A stretch of 64,000 nt of DNA. It comes from Epiperipatus broadwayi (taxonomy: Eukaryota > Onychophora > Udeonychophora > Euonychophora > Peripatidae). A program made the position numbers and the translations under genes. Below the pieces are notes generated by a model, which was given only the letters and a program-made list of their open reading frames with translations, was not told the origin of the DNA and ran no database searches. The DNA is taken from positions 556,001 to 620,000 of the forward strand of contig JAQFVV010006294.1 in the NCBI GenBank assembly GCA_028023455.1, given 5' to 3'. Below, in pieces: positions 12,779 through 23,940 of the stretch; position 1 is the first letter of the stretch, and each line of letters opens with the position of its first letter.

Positions 12779-13436
12779 AAAGACTAAAGTAATGTTTAAT
12801 CGATTTGCTCCAAATATGAAAATAAAGATTGATTATGATGAATTAGAAGAAGTTAAGAGTTACAAATACCTTGGTCAGATTATTAATACAGATGGAAACA
12901 TAATAGAGGAAATTAATCATAGAATTAAACTTGGTTGGAGTGCTTTTGGTAGAAATAACTTGATATTAAAAGGAAATATGCCTATGTGTTTGAAAAGAAA
13001 GGTTTTTAACAAATGTGTTTTACCAGTTCTTACTTATGGATCTGAGACTTGGACACTTAATAGAAGATCAATACAGAGACTTCAGACCACTCAAAGAAGT
13101 ATGGAGAGATGTATGTTGGGAGTAACAAGAAGAGATCGAAAACGCAATGTATGGGTAAGAGAACAAACAGGTGTTACTGACCTCATTGAAAAAATTAAAA
13201 GATTGAAGTGGAGTTGGGCTGGACATATTGTTAGAAGAGATGATAATAGATGGACAATTGAAATTTTAAACTGGATTCCAAGAGATTGTAAAAGACCCAG
13301 AAGGAGACCACATGTAAGATGGATGGATGAAATAAGAAAATGTGTAGGGGTGATGTGGAGAAGAGAAGCTAAAGATCGGAGAAGATGGATTAAACTTGGA
13401 GAGACCTTCATCCTGCAGTGGATTGATAATGGTTAA
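12753..13436 (+). pseudogene. RTE LINE ORF, C-terminal part after frameshift
   Basis: This continues the upstream ORF in another frame. It starts with [16 protein letters not shown], the normal continuation of RT motif D/E, and runs through the thumb and C-terminal region. Typical landmarks are YKYLGQIINTDG, VLTYGSETWTL, WAGHIVRRDDNRW, RRRPHVRWMDEI, and a final DRRRWIKLGETFILQW block. An open frame reaches back to 12696, but the LINE-like sequence begins at about 12753. The break sits in gaaagtagg, a word that could have been tandemly repeated in the parent; loss of one repeat by slippage would explain the shift (inference). The TAA at 13434-13436 lies directly before the (ATG)n tail. Confidence 0.8.
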
Positions 13437-13456
13437 TAATGATGATGATGATGATG

Positions 13457-13467
13457 AACTGAATTCA
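13457..13467 (+). repeat. Target-site duplication, right copy (RTE LINE)
   Basis: This copy of aactgaattca is identical to 10154-10164 and immediately follows the (ATG)n tail. Confidence 0.85.
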
Positions 13468-14943
13468 TGTCTAATCTAAATAATCAGGGAATATCTTAGG
13501 GGAATTACTTTATTGCATGGCTTAATTTTAAATCTATACTTTCCAACAACTACTAATTACTATTATAAAAGCAATGATACAAATTAAGCATTATTCTAAT
13601 AAAATGGTCATAGTTAGATAATGAAAGAAATAGGGTGCATTTTGATTTCAATTCATCATCTAAATAATAACTAATTAATAAAATTTTCAGAGAATCATTA
13701 AATAATCAAACATTTCATATAGTGTGGATCAAGAAAAGCAATATCAGATCTGGACATGGTCATCATTAAATTATGGAATAGTGCAATCATATCATATTGG
13801 ATATGTAAGTGTTGGTGCATGTGTGGAAATATAGAACACAAATGCATGTCAAAGAAGAATTCTGGACAAAGCTTTTAAATTAACAAAACATTTATTAAAA
13901 GATAATTAAATAAACATTTGATCATCTAGTTTATGTGTATTCATGTTTTGGAATAATACCAACATCAATGATTAAATAGTCTGCATAAAAATAAATAATA
14001 TAAAAATAAACTTTCTGTATTTTGTTTTAACATATGCCAGATATCAATACATTCTGATAGACTTATAAAAGAAACATTATAATGCTAGTATTAAAATAAT
14101 AACACAAAACTAAACTTCTTGATATTTTACTTACAATATTTACTCAATCTATCAGTCAATTCTGATAAACATGTGAAAAATAAAACTCTATTAAATGCTG
14201 GCACTAAAATTATAAAATGTAAAACTAAAATTTTTGCCATTTTTACTTCAAATGCACATCCAAATAATATGAGAGGGTTTAAATCTATGAGTAAGAGGTC
14301 ACACTATCCTTCACAAATTAACTGAATAATTCTATTAAATGGTCACATTTTCTTTTCTTTTCCTTGCTCATTCAAAATGAGAATGAAACATTCTGAGAGT
14401 TGATGGTATAAACCTAAATAATGTGATATGATTTGGAAACAATGATTAAAGTTACATATTAATGATGTATTTTCTCCATACCTTCTGAATTAATAATATT
14501 TTATGCATGCATCTGAATTATGCTATCTGCCATAAAATAATTAATATAACTAAATCCAATCAGTTTACTTATGAAATTGGGATATGTCATAATATGGATG
14601 ATGACAATGGCTAACCAAGCTTTAGCACTAATTCTACTTCAGCTGTTCTGTGAGAACAATCAATTCTACCTTTATTTTATTTTCTTATCGGCAAACTATC
14701 TTACACTTGGCTATGAATAAAAGATGGGAATGCATTTCACACAAATACATGAGGGATAAAAAGACTTTCTTAACTCTAATCACTTGAATAACAATACACA
14801 GTGACTCCCAAGCCTAATTTCTGAGACTTAAATGCTGGTGTGGATATCGTCTCATCACTGAAAAATAAGGGAAATACACTACTTGGCTTCACATACTATA
14901 ATTCATAAAATACAACTACTTAATCTGGAGGATATAATCCACT

Positions 14944-15077
14944 TCTGACAAATATTTCAACAAGCTAAGGGAGAGCTCTCTCAATCCCTGACAAGGCAAT
15001 ACATAATCTACTCATGACAAATATTCAAATAAATTAAGGGAGAGTTTTCTCAATCCCTGACAATACAATATATAACA
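14944..15077 (+). repeat. Tandem duplication, two units of about 68 bp
   Basis: Two adjacent copies share the landmarks tgacaaatatt, aagggagag and tctcaatccctgaca, offset by about 68 bases (14945 and 15013). The units differ at several sites. Confidence 0.7.
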
Positions 15078-16674
15078 TAGACAATTTCTTCTGCATAGCC
15101 ACAGAATGCTTTTCAATCTAAGCATTAAAAAAAATTCACTCTTAAATAAATCCTTAACCTTTCCACTTCTTTTTGGCACATTTCATCATTTGAAACCAAT
15201 GGGAATGAAATTATTTCTACTTTCAATTCAAACATTATATAACTGGATTAAATGACAGACAGGTATATAAGCATAATAACACATAAATAATTTCAAAACC
15301 CATTTGATAAGAAATACTCTAATGGCATTAATTAATAAGTATAAAAGAAATAATGAATAAATCTCTCATTTCTGGCAATTATAATATTGTAAATTTATAA
15401 TATAATGGTTACTGATAGATAAATCTCATCATTCTAGCAAAGCAAAATTAAATTAAGCCTTTAGTGTAGTTGACATTAACCAATAATTGAAACAAAAGTC
15501 TGGTTTGGGATAAACAACAAACCTTTAAATTTGGAGTCAAATAATTATTAAGAAATAAACTTTATAACTTCTTAAAAACGCAAAGATAAACAATAAATTT
15601 TATATAATGATCTCTTTTCAAAACTGAGCCTTAAAACATCACATGACCACTATCTTCCATGAAAGTTTTTCCTATTTCAAAAATGAGCTGTTAACTCCTA
15701 AATAGCAAATAGATATTTCTATTGCCACACGTGTATAGAAATAGAAATACATAATAAAAACTATATTAAAATAATGCTAATTACCCAGTATAATATCTTT
15801 CCATATTATACTTGTGCGAGACATTCTTGAAAAGAGAAATAATAATTAAATAATAATAATAAAAAAATAAGACAAATAATTAATCTACTTATCTATCAAA
15901 AAAAAATCATTAAAGCTTTTTTTTTTCTTGGCTGGAACAAAAAGTTCATTTATAGTCTGTAGATGACACATCTTGGTCTAGTACTAAATGATGATGGTCA
16001 TTTGTATAATCATAAATATGGATAAATGCATAACAAGTTTCTGCAGGAAGATAACTAATATTAATTGGGTCTAATGTAACAGCATTTCAAAGTTTTTAGT
16101 GACAGCTAATGAAACTGCTGGCAATATCACACATGAAAATTCTTCATGGTAGCAAACAAATATTTATTATGATATAAGTAGAGTAATAATTTATTATTTA
16201 ATTCATTAGACTTGTTTAAGCATTTGTTCTAAAATTTTTTAAAAAGTCATTCACAAGGTAAATAACTATCCAATTTATAAAATCCATTTAAATTCACAGT
16301 AGGTTTACTCATATTATACTTTAATAAAAACAAAAAATCAAATGCAAATGAGAACAATAAAATAAAAGAAATTCACATCCAGTTTTATGCTCTTTGACTC
16401 ATTCATTTATCAGCACATTTAGAGCTAAGTTAATATTTCATTAATTATATATCACACATTTTGTTTTTTATTTCCAGACACAAATGGTTGGTTATATATT
16501 TTATCAATAATAACAATAAAGCAGGTTATAATAAGTTATCTGCACACATTCTTCCATTTAATTTTTATTCCTTTATAGTTAGCAAAAATTATCAACAAAG
16601 TCTCTGAAGGGTTTTATAAAAAAGTTCAACATAAATCTTCCAGAATAATAACAAAATTAACACATTACAGTTAT

Positions 16675-16865
16675 TTCTTTAATGTTAGAAATTAAATCTA
16701 GGTAAATTGAACTTATCCATGTAGACACCTGCTTCAATTAATTCTTTAACATTAGAGATAAAATTTAGATAAAATAGATTTGACATATAAACGTATTTCA
16801 ATTATTTCTTTAATATTAGAAATTAAAGTTAAGTAAAGCAAATTTATCATATAGGCACACATACG
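16675..16865 (+). repeat. Tandem repeat, three units of about 66 bp
   Basis: Three units each begin with ttctttaa(t/c)(g/a)ttag at about 16675, 16742 and 16805, and continue with a taaa-rich block and a cata(t/g)a(g/a)(a/g)cac-like end. They are diverged, so this is an old minisatellite. Confidence 0.6.
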
Positions 16866-18163
16866 CATCTTAAATGATGATTTTAAGCTTAAATTAGTTA
16901 GCTAGAAGCAGGGAGATATACCTTATTTTACCGTTGTTTATGTCTGCATATTACTTTATTATTTTCCTCGTAGAATTTCTGAGCTGTTTTCATCCAAAAA
17001 ATTAATAGTAGTTTTCACTTTCAAGCTTGAATCATGGAAGAACTAACTTGTAGAAACAAAATTGTACTAAAAAAATTGTACTAAAAAAACTTTTATAAAA
17101 GGATTCCCTTTTTATGCCAGATTATTACCCAAGCATCTGTTCCTCCAATAATCCAAGGTCATTCAAAAGTTCAAAACTCTAGAAACAACAGTTGCTCCTC
17201 CCATTCTACTGGCTAATTAGTTACAAAATATGCAAGAAGCTTTTTCTTTTGAAAAAAAAGGAAAGAAAGAAAGAAAAAAAATCATTTTCTTAAAAAAAAA
17301 AAATTAAGTTGAACCAAGAATAAAATATTCTGTAACAAAATAAAAACTAATGATTATTTTACAAAGCAAATAAAATATTTAATAGTTTATTTGTCTGTTG
17401 ACAATCCATTGGTCCAGTGATCTATTAATTCATTTAAAATGTATTTAAGCTGGTTATCCAAGCTATGATTATGAAATTTAATGTTTTTGCTGTGAGACAT
17501 AATATTTGGTAGTTTAATGAAATACATGAATGGAAAATGATGTTGAAAGATGGCACAAGCATATCTGCACATCCATATACACTGTACTACAGGTACTAAA
17601 CCAATCTGACTGAAATGAAAGTTTCTATGATGATGAGTCAAATATATTACACTATTTCTACTATGGATTGAAATATTAAAAGCAAATAAACCAGGAAATT
17701 TCCTAAACAAATATCAGTGCTGTTCTTCAGACAAATAAAACAAACTTGGATCAACTTAAACTAAACTCACAACTTTTGTGACAAGCCACTCCCCTCTTTC
17801 TATCATTAAATACTCACTAAAGAAAATTATTAAATACTCACTAAAGAAAATTATATCTGCAAATGCTTTTAAACATAGTTTTAGGTCACTAATAAAAAAA
17901 ACTTATACAGGTTATTTCATTTTTTTAGTAAGATGCAATCAGTTGTTACTGATACAGTGCTATATAATTACAATTAATATTTCTGGTGCCTATACAGAAG
18001 GTTACAGTATATAGAAGAAACTGGGAGAAATAATACTTCTTTGACCTGATACTAAATATGGGGATATTTCAGTTTTATGGGGTTATTTCAGTTTTATTGT
18101 AAAGCTTCTTTAGATTAAAAACTTCTTCCAATTCCCTCCTGCCTCACTTGTCTTACTATTATA

Positions 18164-18164
<1 letters not shown>

Positions 18165-18248
<84 letters not shown>
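18165..18248. repeat. (TA)n microsatellite
   Basis: An uninterrupted TA dinucleotide run of about 84 bp. Confidence 0.95.
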
Positions 18249-18251
<3 letters not shown>

Positions 18252-18759
18252 TGAAAGAGAGAGAAACACATGCAATTGTCTTTTAGAAAAATAATAAGAT
18301 GTTTCTTTTAATTTATACTTAGCAATAAAAGATATGTGAGTATATTTATCAAAAGGTTAAATTTTCTGTATTTTAAAAGAAAAATCCAATCCTACTTTAT
18401 AATTTTTTTATCATTCTTTAAAGTCAACCTGGGTTTTACTGATGTATATGTATAGAATGTATATAGCTTAAGCATTCATAGTTTATTAAATGTAAGAGAG
18501 GAGACAGTACAGTCATATATATAAATTAAAATCTTTATTTAACTCTGAGAGTGAGCTAGTTAAATAGTGATTAATTATTAATTAATATACATATTTTCAT
18601 ATATATATTGCTAGTTAAAAAGAGGTAAAGTAATAATTGTTTTTAAGAGTGAATTTTTTCTCAGTATCAGAACATTTTGAAGTTATATATATATATTTAC
18701 TTAAGGTTTTTTAAAGTTTAACAGTCATTTGACCATATTTTCCTTTTATATTGTGTTAC

Positions 18760-18949
18760 TCAGTGATTTGTGGGGTCTCAGCACATATCCATAGCTCCCA
18801 TTATCTTTAATTAATAGGCTGACATTGCTCTGAGATGGCCATTGATGATAAAGTGGATCTCGATCTTTTTCAAATATTTCTACTGGACACAAGCACTTAT
18901 ACTCTGATCCTGAGCTTGGATCACACTGCAGTGAACAAGCTCCATTTTT
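18760..18949 (-). CDS. Possible EGF-like exon (minus strand)
   Basis: On the minus strand this 190-base segment is open and GC-richer than its surroundings. It begins K-NGACSLQCDPSSGSEYKC-LCPVE, with spacing C-x3-C-x9-C-x-C. That is the pattern of the middle of LDL-receptor-type EGF modules (family knowledge). It is preceded by a possible acceptor (...tagttag, AG at 18950-18951) and followed by a possible donor (ctga/gtaaca at 18759). The rest of the translation (DRDPLYHQWPSQSNV, LLIKDNGSYGYVLRP) is hydrophilic and codon-like. The same frame upstream (to about 19035) also reads protein-like but contains TAA and TAG, so the alternative is a decayed pseudogene. The fifth and sixth EGF cysteine context is incomplete. 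No neighbouring exon was recognised. Confidence 0.3.
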
Positions 18950-19721
18950 CTAACTATGTGTTAGATTCAGTGCTATCCATACCTCAAGTTAACCATGTAT
19001 AACAAACTTTGTGTCCCAAGACTCGCTTCTAAACTCACCTAATTGAATCACCAAGGACCATGATAATTTTTAATTTCATTATAGATAAAACCTTACCTTA
19101 TCATATGCTCAAAATATTACTAAGTAAATCTGAAAAATGTCCACTGGGGAATTTATCTTTATTTTGTTGTTTAAATGCAGGCTATATTTGAATCTATTTA
19201 ACTAGTTTAGCAAGTTATCCATTTTTGTAATTTCACCCTAGAGTTATGTTTTTCTGTCTCTCTTCTTTAAAGTAAAGCACCCAGTTGTTAGCTAAGTATG
19301 GTGTTGTTATGTAATTACAATACAATTAGTTAAAATACATTAAATGGGTTTTACTAATGTATATCTATATCTATCTATGTTTGCAGATGCAACAAAATAA
19401 CTTTTTATTATTTAGTCTTCAAATTGTCATTTTTATTGTTAATTCAACTAATAAAAATGTCAATCACTAATCTAATTATATATTAATTGTCTGTGTTTTC
19501 ATTATATAGTTTAAACCTGATTTTTTTTTTGTTAAAATTCCCCTTTCGGATCTCATCTCTCCCTGACTATCAGGCATACATTAAGAATAAATTCTAGTGA
19601 GGTTTGGGGAGTAAGTCACTTAGTAGCAATATGGAGGAGTAGATGAGGTTTGAGCCTCCTCTATCTGCATCTCTTGGTTAGGTTAAAGCAGTTCTACTTT
19701 CCATACTGTTACAATACATAC

Positions 19722-19975
19722 TTCATGCTGAACCAGCTCTCATTAGCTGGTCCAGATCATCATCTCCCACCCCCATATATAATCAGTGCTCAGTTTATAT
19801 TAAGATAGCAAATCTTCAAACTTTAATGAATAGGCTTCAATCTTCTTCACTCTCTAACTCTTCAGTCATTTCATATCATTGAAAATCTGATGTCCTGGTC
19901 TAAGCCCTTGTTTGCTAATTTTGTTGTCATATCCATATTGACCACAAGACATTCTGACCCCTCATATGTGGAATC
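19722..19975 (-). repeat. FB1 partial copy (one arm plus loop)
   Basis: The segment matches the left arm and loop of the hairpin at 20021-20799, with landmarks ...aaccagct, atatataatca(g/a)tgctcag, and ttgaccacaagacattctgac. It ends where the second arm would start. It lies only about 50 bases upstream of the complete copy. Confidence 0.65.
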
Positions 19976-20020
19976 TTATTTAAATACTCAGAAGAAGAAT
20001 GGGTAGAATACAGGTTGAAT

Positions 20021-20799
20021 ATTTAAATACAAGTATAGATACTTTTAAGCCAGATATAATTAGAGAGAATTTGAACCCAGACTTTCAAGCTTCCTCTAGT
20101 CATCCACTTCATCTTATATAACTGACTCACACAGTCAAATACATGTGTAAAAGATAAATGAACTCAAATATATGTATTTCATGCTAAACCAGCACACATA
20201 AGTTAGACCAGATCATCATTTTCCACACCCATATATAATCAATGCTCAGTTTATATTAAGCTAGCTAATCTTCAAATTTTAATGGAAGGCTTCAATCCTA
20301 TCCCTGTCCAACTCTTTAGCCATTCATATCATTAAAAATCTGATGGTGTCATGTTCAAAGCCCTTGCTGGCCAATAAATTTTGTTGTCTTACCCATGTTG
20401 ACCATAAGTCATTCTGACTACTCATGGGTATGATAACAAAATTGACAAACAAGGACTTTGAACATGCCATTATCAGATTTTCAATGATATGGATGACTGA
20501 AGAGTTGGAGAGTGGAGAAGATTGAAGCCTGTCCATTAACATTTTGAAGATTTGCAATCATAATATAAACTGAGCACTAATTATATATATATGTGTGGGG
20601 GGGAGGAGATAATGATTATGGATTAACTGATAAGTTCTGGTTCAGCATGAAATATGGATATTGGAGATCATTTATGTATCTGGTTGTGTGTGTCAGATGT
20701 ATAAGATGGAGTGGATGACTAAAGGGAGCTTGAAAGTCTTGGTTCAAATACCTCTAATTATATCTAGCTTAAAACTATATATAATACACTTGTATTTAA
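20021..20799. repeat. FB1 complete hairpin, 779 bp
   Basis: The arms 20021-20397 and 20423-20799 are imperfect reverse complements of about 377 bases each around a 25-base loop. Outer ends are atttaaatacaagt and its complement acttgtatttaaa. The FB1 block ...tttgaacccagactttcaagc lies about 55 bases in from the left end, with its partner (gcttgaaagtcttggttcaaa) from the right. The arms differ at many positions, so the hairpin has aged. No ORF with a recognised domain lies within. This is the longest copy and probably defines the family structure. Confidence 0.8.
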
Positions 20800-21765
20800 A
20801 ATAAATAATTGTATAATAGTTAGATGCTACTGTTGATAATGCACGATGGAGATTCTGCAATTGATAATGTATAATTGGGATATTATAATTGATAAAATAT
20901 TATTGGTATATTGCAGTTTGTAAATGATAGGAATGCTGCAGTGAGTGATCAAAAGAGGTGAAGATAAATATTGTAAAAGATTATGGATAAAAATTAAAAC
21001 TGAAAAGCTTAAAAGTTTTTTAGAAAAAAGATAAAAACATTAATATCTGTTTTAAAAATCATAAAAGAAAGATTTTCACATAAAAACTCCTATTGATAAG
21101 AATAGATTTCAATTCATATCTATTAATTCAACCCTTAAGCTACAACTCTAGTTTGAGATTTCGATAGCTTAAGGGTTGATTGTTATCATCCATTAATTCA
21201 ATATAAGTTTAGAAACCACATGCATTTTAATGATGTAAGATCTCATTAAAGTCGTGACATAATCCTAAAATTGAAAAAGTTACCTCTGATGATGTTCAAG
21301 CACTTGTTTTGTCACAGTATTTTATTACCTAGTAATATTGCACATCTTCAAGCAGAGAACTTAACAGAAAACAATTCACATTTTTTAAATTGATGATGAT
21401 GAAATAAATTTTTAGAACAACAAGAAATCTGAATTATTTGGGCTATTAAATATACTGAAACAAATAAAAAAATAAATATAGATTGTGAATGATAAATTCA
21501 AATAAAAATGGTGTTGAAAATAATTTAAAAGAAATTATAATGCAGATAGTAAATAGAAGAAATAAAAAAGACTTGAATTAGCAATGAGATGATTAGTAAA
21601 ACAGTCGAAACATATATATCTACTAAAAAGAAAAAAATACATGTAAAAAACATAAGTGAAAATTGAGATATGACAAATAAAACTATGTACAAGTAGTTAA
21701 AGAAAGGTAGGATTTAATAGTTTGTAATAATAAAGCAAAAAAAAAAGTTATAAAGAGAGAATATA
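20800..21765. other. AT-rich DNA, nothing recognised
   Basis: No gene is visible. A 14-bp stem (tcaacccttaagct and its complement, about 21129-21178) could form a small hairpin. Confidence 0.5.
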
Positions 21766-21880
21766 GTCAAGCATTGTTAGCCGAGAGGTCATCGCAAACG
21801 CCTTGCAAGCAAATAGTTGTTTGCAGACGGTTGTGGGTTCGCATCCCGGCCGATGCTATGACATATGAAAAAAAAAAAAA
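21766..21880 (+). mobile_element. tRNA-derived SINE copy 1
   Basis: The head has a perfect pol III A box (TAGCCGAGAGG) and a B-box match (GGTTCGCATCC). The bases gcattgt at the start can pair with ccgatgc after the T arm, so the acceptor stem of the parent tRNA is still visible. The tRNA part runs almost directly into A13, with only about 10 bases (tatgacatatg) between, so the element has essentially no body. The extra bases between anticodon arm and T arm suggest a long-variable-arm (Ser/Leu-like) parent; the anticodon-loop position reads TGC. The flanks carry an imperfect duplication, aaagagagaatata and aaagagcgaaaatata. Three relatives lie at 25131, 30812 and 54886. Confidence 0.85.
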
Positions 21881-21893
21881 GAGCGAAAATATA

Positions 21894-23175
21894 ATGAAAA
21901 TATGTGATGTGAATAAGGGATAAAATACATTCATTCACCCCTATCAAATAAAAATCAAATAGATAAGAAGTAACAAAATACATTCATTTATAAACCCTTA
22001 TCAAATAAAAATAAAGTAGATAAGAATAACAAATCCTTCCATTTTGATTTACAAGTGACAAACTTACTCCACCTACTACTTTGATACCATCTATTTCAGA
22101 TAAATACACTACTGATTGTCACTAATCATTTACTAAATTACAGATTGTCTTAGCCCAGTTATAAATTTTAAAACTAGTTAAAAATTAATATATCTGATTT
22201 TATTAAATTAAATAAGCACACAAATGGAGTTATTCACATTTCCCCTTCCAAATAATCTCCACACCATAACACTTCTTTTTCAAATCATACGAATAAAAAT
22301 ACAATAAAAGATAAATTCATTTTGGATGTCATTTGTCTTTTATTGTATCTTTATTCGTATTTGAAAAGTATATGTGGTGGGATAAGATTAAGCCAATAAA
22401 ACATCACATGATCACCATTTCTTATGCTTGCTTATAACTGTTATTAAAGCAGGCAAAACTCTCTATTTGTATTGCCACTCAGTGCAAGCCAGAGAAAGCC
22501 ACAAGCCAGAAACTAGTCTGGGGATATTGGATGAGTAGGCACTAGATAGGGATTTTATGCACAAGTCTTCTGGCATCCATTGATTATTCTGGCTTGTAGC
22601 AATATGTATAGAGAGTTCTGCATGTGGGATAAAATTAACATTGTGAAATAAAAAAGTTACAAAAACTATACATAAGATTAAGACTGGCAAAGAATAATTA
22701 ACACATAAGATTCCAATAGAATTATTAAAGCTTGGAAGATAAAATGAGTGATTTACCTTCAACAGAATGATTCCATTAAAAAAAAAAAAGTTAACTGCTG
22801 TCAGGTTTTTAAAATAACTTCACATTGCCAATAACTTGACAAATATATTTCTTTCATAAATGTTTTTATCGTATGAGCATTTTAGATTGAGAAAAATCAG
22901 AGTAACACAAATGCTATTGGAATGAGGATCAATGAGGATAATATATTAATAATTGTTTTCATTGAATGAATGAACTGTTTTATTAGTTATCTAAAGAAAT
23001 ATTATAGAGACATGAATTTCCAAAATTAAAATATGAGGCAAAAGTTTCTACAAAATTAAATTATTTTTACAGAAGAGATAATCATAAAAAATATATTAAT
23101 TCAGATAAAGTATTTGTCTAACTTCTATTTTGTTTTTAATATATCTATTTTTCATGTGAGAATAACTTTTAAAAG
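21894..23175. other. AT-rich DNA with a small foldback
   Basis: Apart from the inverted repeat at 22259-22380 no feature is recognised. The 99-codon minus-strand frame at 22463-22762 has no domain I know; its 3' half (about 22460-22640) is less AT-rich than the rest. Confidence 0.45.
22259..22380. repeat. Inverted repeat, arms about 50-57 bp
   Basis: The left arm (22259-22315) contains acgaataaaaatacaataaaag. The right arm (22332-22380) contains cttttattgtatctttattcgt, its near complement. The centre is about 16 bases. It fits a short foldback or MITE. Confidence 0.7.
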
Positions 23176-23480
23176 TTCTTGATTTTCAATGAAATGGAAG
23201 GCTGAAGAGTTGTGAGTTGTAATAGTTTGAAGCCTGTCCATTAAAGTATGAAGATTGACTATCTAAATATAAAGCTGAGCACTGATTATATATATGTGTG
23301 AGGATAATAATCTAGACCAACTGATGATTGCTGGTTTAGCATGAAATATATATATTGGTGATTATTTATCTTTTCAACATGTATGTGATCAGGTGGGTCA
23401 GAAATATGAGATGGCACTGAGAGTAGTGGGTCATGTGAAAGTCTGAGTTCGAATCCGTATATATTACATATATTAATGCA
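23176..23480 (+). repeat. FB1 single arm
   Basis: It reads in the same order as the right arm of the 20021-20799 hairpin: ttttcaatgaaatgg, gctgaagagtt, gagcactgattatatata, ggtttagcatgaaata, and the terminal gaaagtctgagttcgaatcc. The terminal block here matches the pol III B box well (agttcgaatcc). The opposite arm is missing. Confidence 0.7.
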
Positions 23481-23559
23481 GGTTTAAGCCTGTATAATGT
23501 ATTAAATAACATACTGATATGGTTACTATTTTATCAAAGTCAGGAATCTCTCAACCAAT

Positions 23560-23940
23560 ATGTTAAAAAAAAAACAAGTTTTACCCAACACATCCTGAAT
23601 TCATACTGTAGCTCCAATTTTGAACTTTGATTTATCATAATTACTTTGTCTCACTCTTTTTTCCTCTGGATGGATTAATGATAATTTTATTTTTAATCTC
23701 CTTCCCAATAGCAGTTCTACATGCATAACTTCAGTTACTGTGCCCAGCATTGAACGTTGCCAAAGCGTTATTTCCAGCAAAGAATTTTGTAAATGTACAT
23801 AATTACTTTTAAACTTTTTTTAATTTGTTGAACTGCTTTCTCAGCCATGCCATTTGATTCAGGATGGTACAGTGGGGTACTATATGTTGTAATATTTTTG
23901 TCCATCTGACCAGGTCTCTGTTACACAAAAATTGTGTGAG
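23560..23940 (-). pseudogene. Gypsy integrase, C-terminal half (fragment)
   Basis: The minus strand reads TYSTPLYHPESNGMAEKAVQ followed by QIKKSLK, the block around the third catalytic Glu (here within AEKAV) of retroviral-type integrases. Further on, LLLGRRLKIKLSL and KFKIGATV match the post-core region (E-LL-GRR-R and F-x-GD-V) in shifted frames. It continues directly from the segment at 25390-25830 if the inserted DNA is removed from the reading. Confidence 0.75.

Larger units (their letters stand above)
10165..13456 (+). mobile_element. Full-length RTE-type LINE
   Basis: This is a 3292-bp non-LTR retrotransposon bounded by 11-bp direct repeats. The order is a 5' leader (10165 to about 10620), one long ORF with apurinic-type endonuclease followed by reverse transcriptase, a very short 3' UTR and a tail of about six ATG/ATGATG units (13437-13456). 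A single ORF, a length near 3.2-3.3 kb and a short-period 3' tail in place of poly(A) are traits of the RTE clade (family knowledge). The C-terminal block resembles the proteins often mis-annotated as craniofacial development protein 2-like. The only obvious lesion is a small frame change at about 12750. It belongs to a different clade from the CR1-like elements at 52-61 kb. Confidence 0.9.
13468..18164. other. Long AT-rich stretch without recognisable gene
   Basis: I find no supported gene. Tandem duplications are at 14944-15077 and 16675-16865 (listed separately). The 107-codon minus-strand frame at 17387-17710 and the 68- and 78-codon plus frames at 14119 and 17778 have no domain I recognise and are taken as chance. 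Confidence 0.5.

Noticed and set aside
17387-17710. 107-codon minus-strand frame
   Set aside because: No domain, no codon-like composition, and no neighbouring gene; likely chance in AT-rich DNA.
21766-21880. A functional tRNA gene
   Set aside because: tRNA boxes are present, but the A-tail, flanking duplications, odd spacer between anticodon arm and T arm, and three relatives show a SINE.
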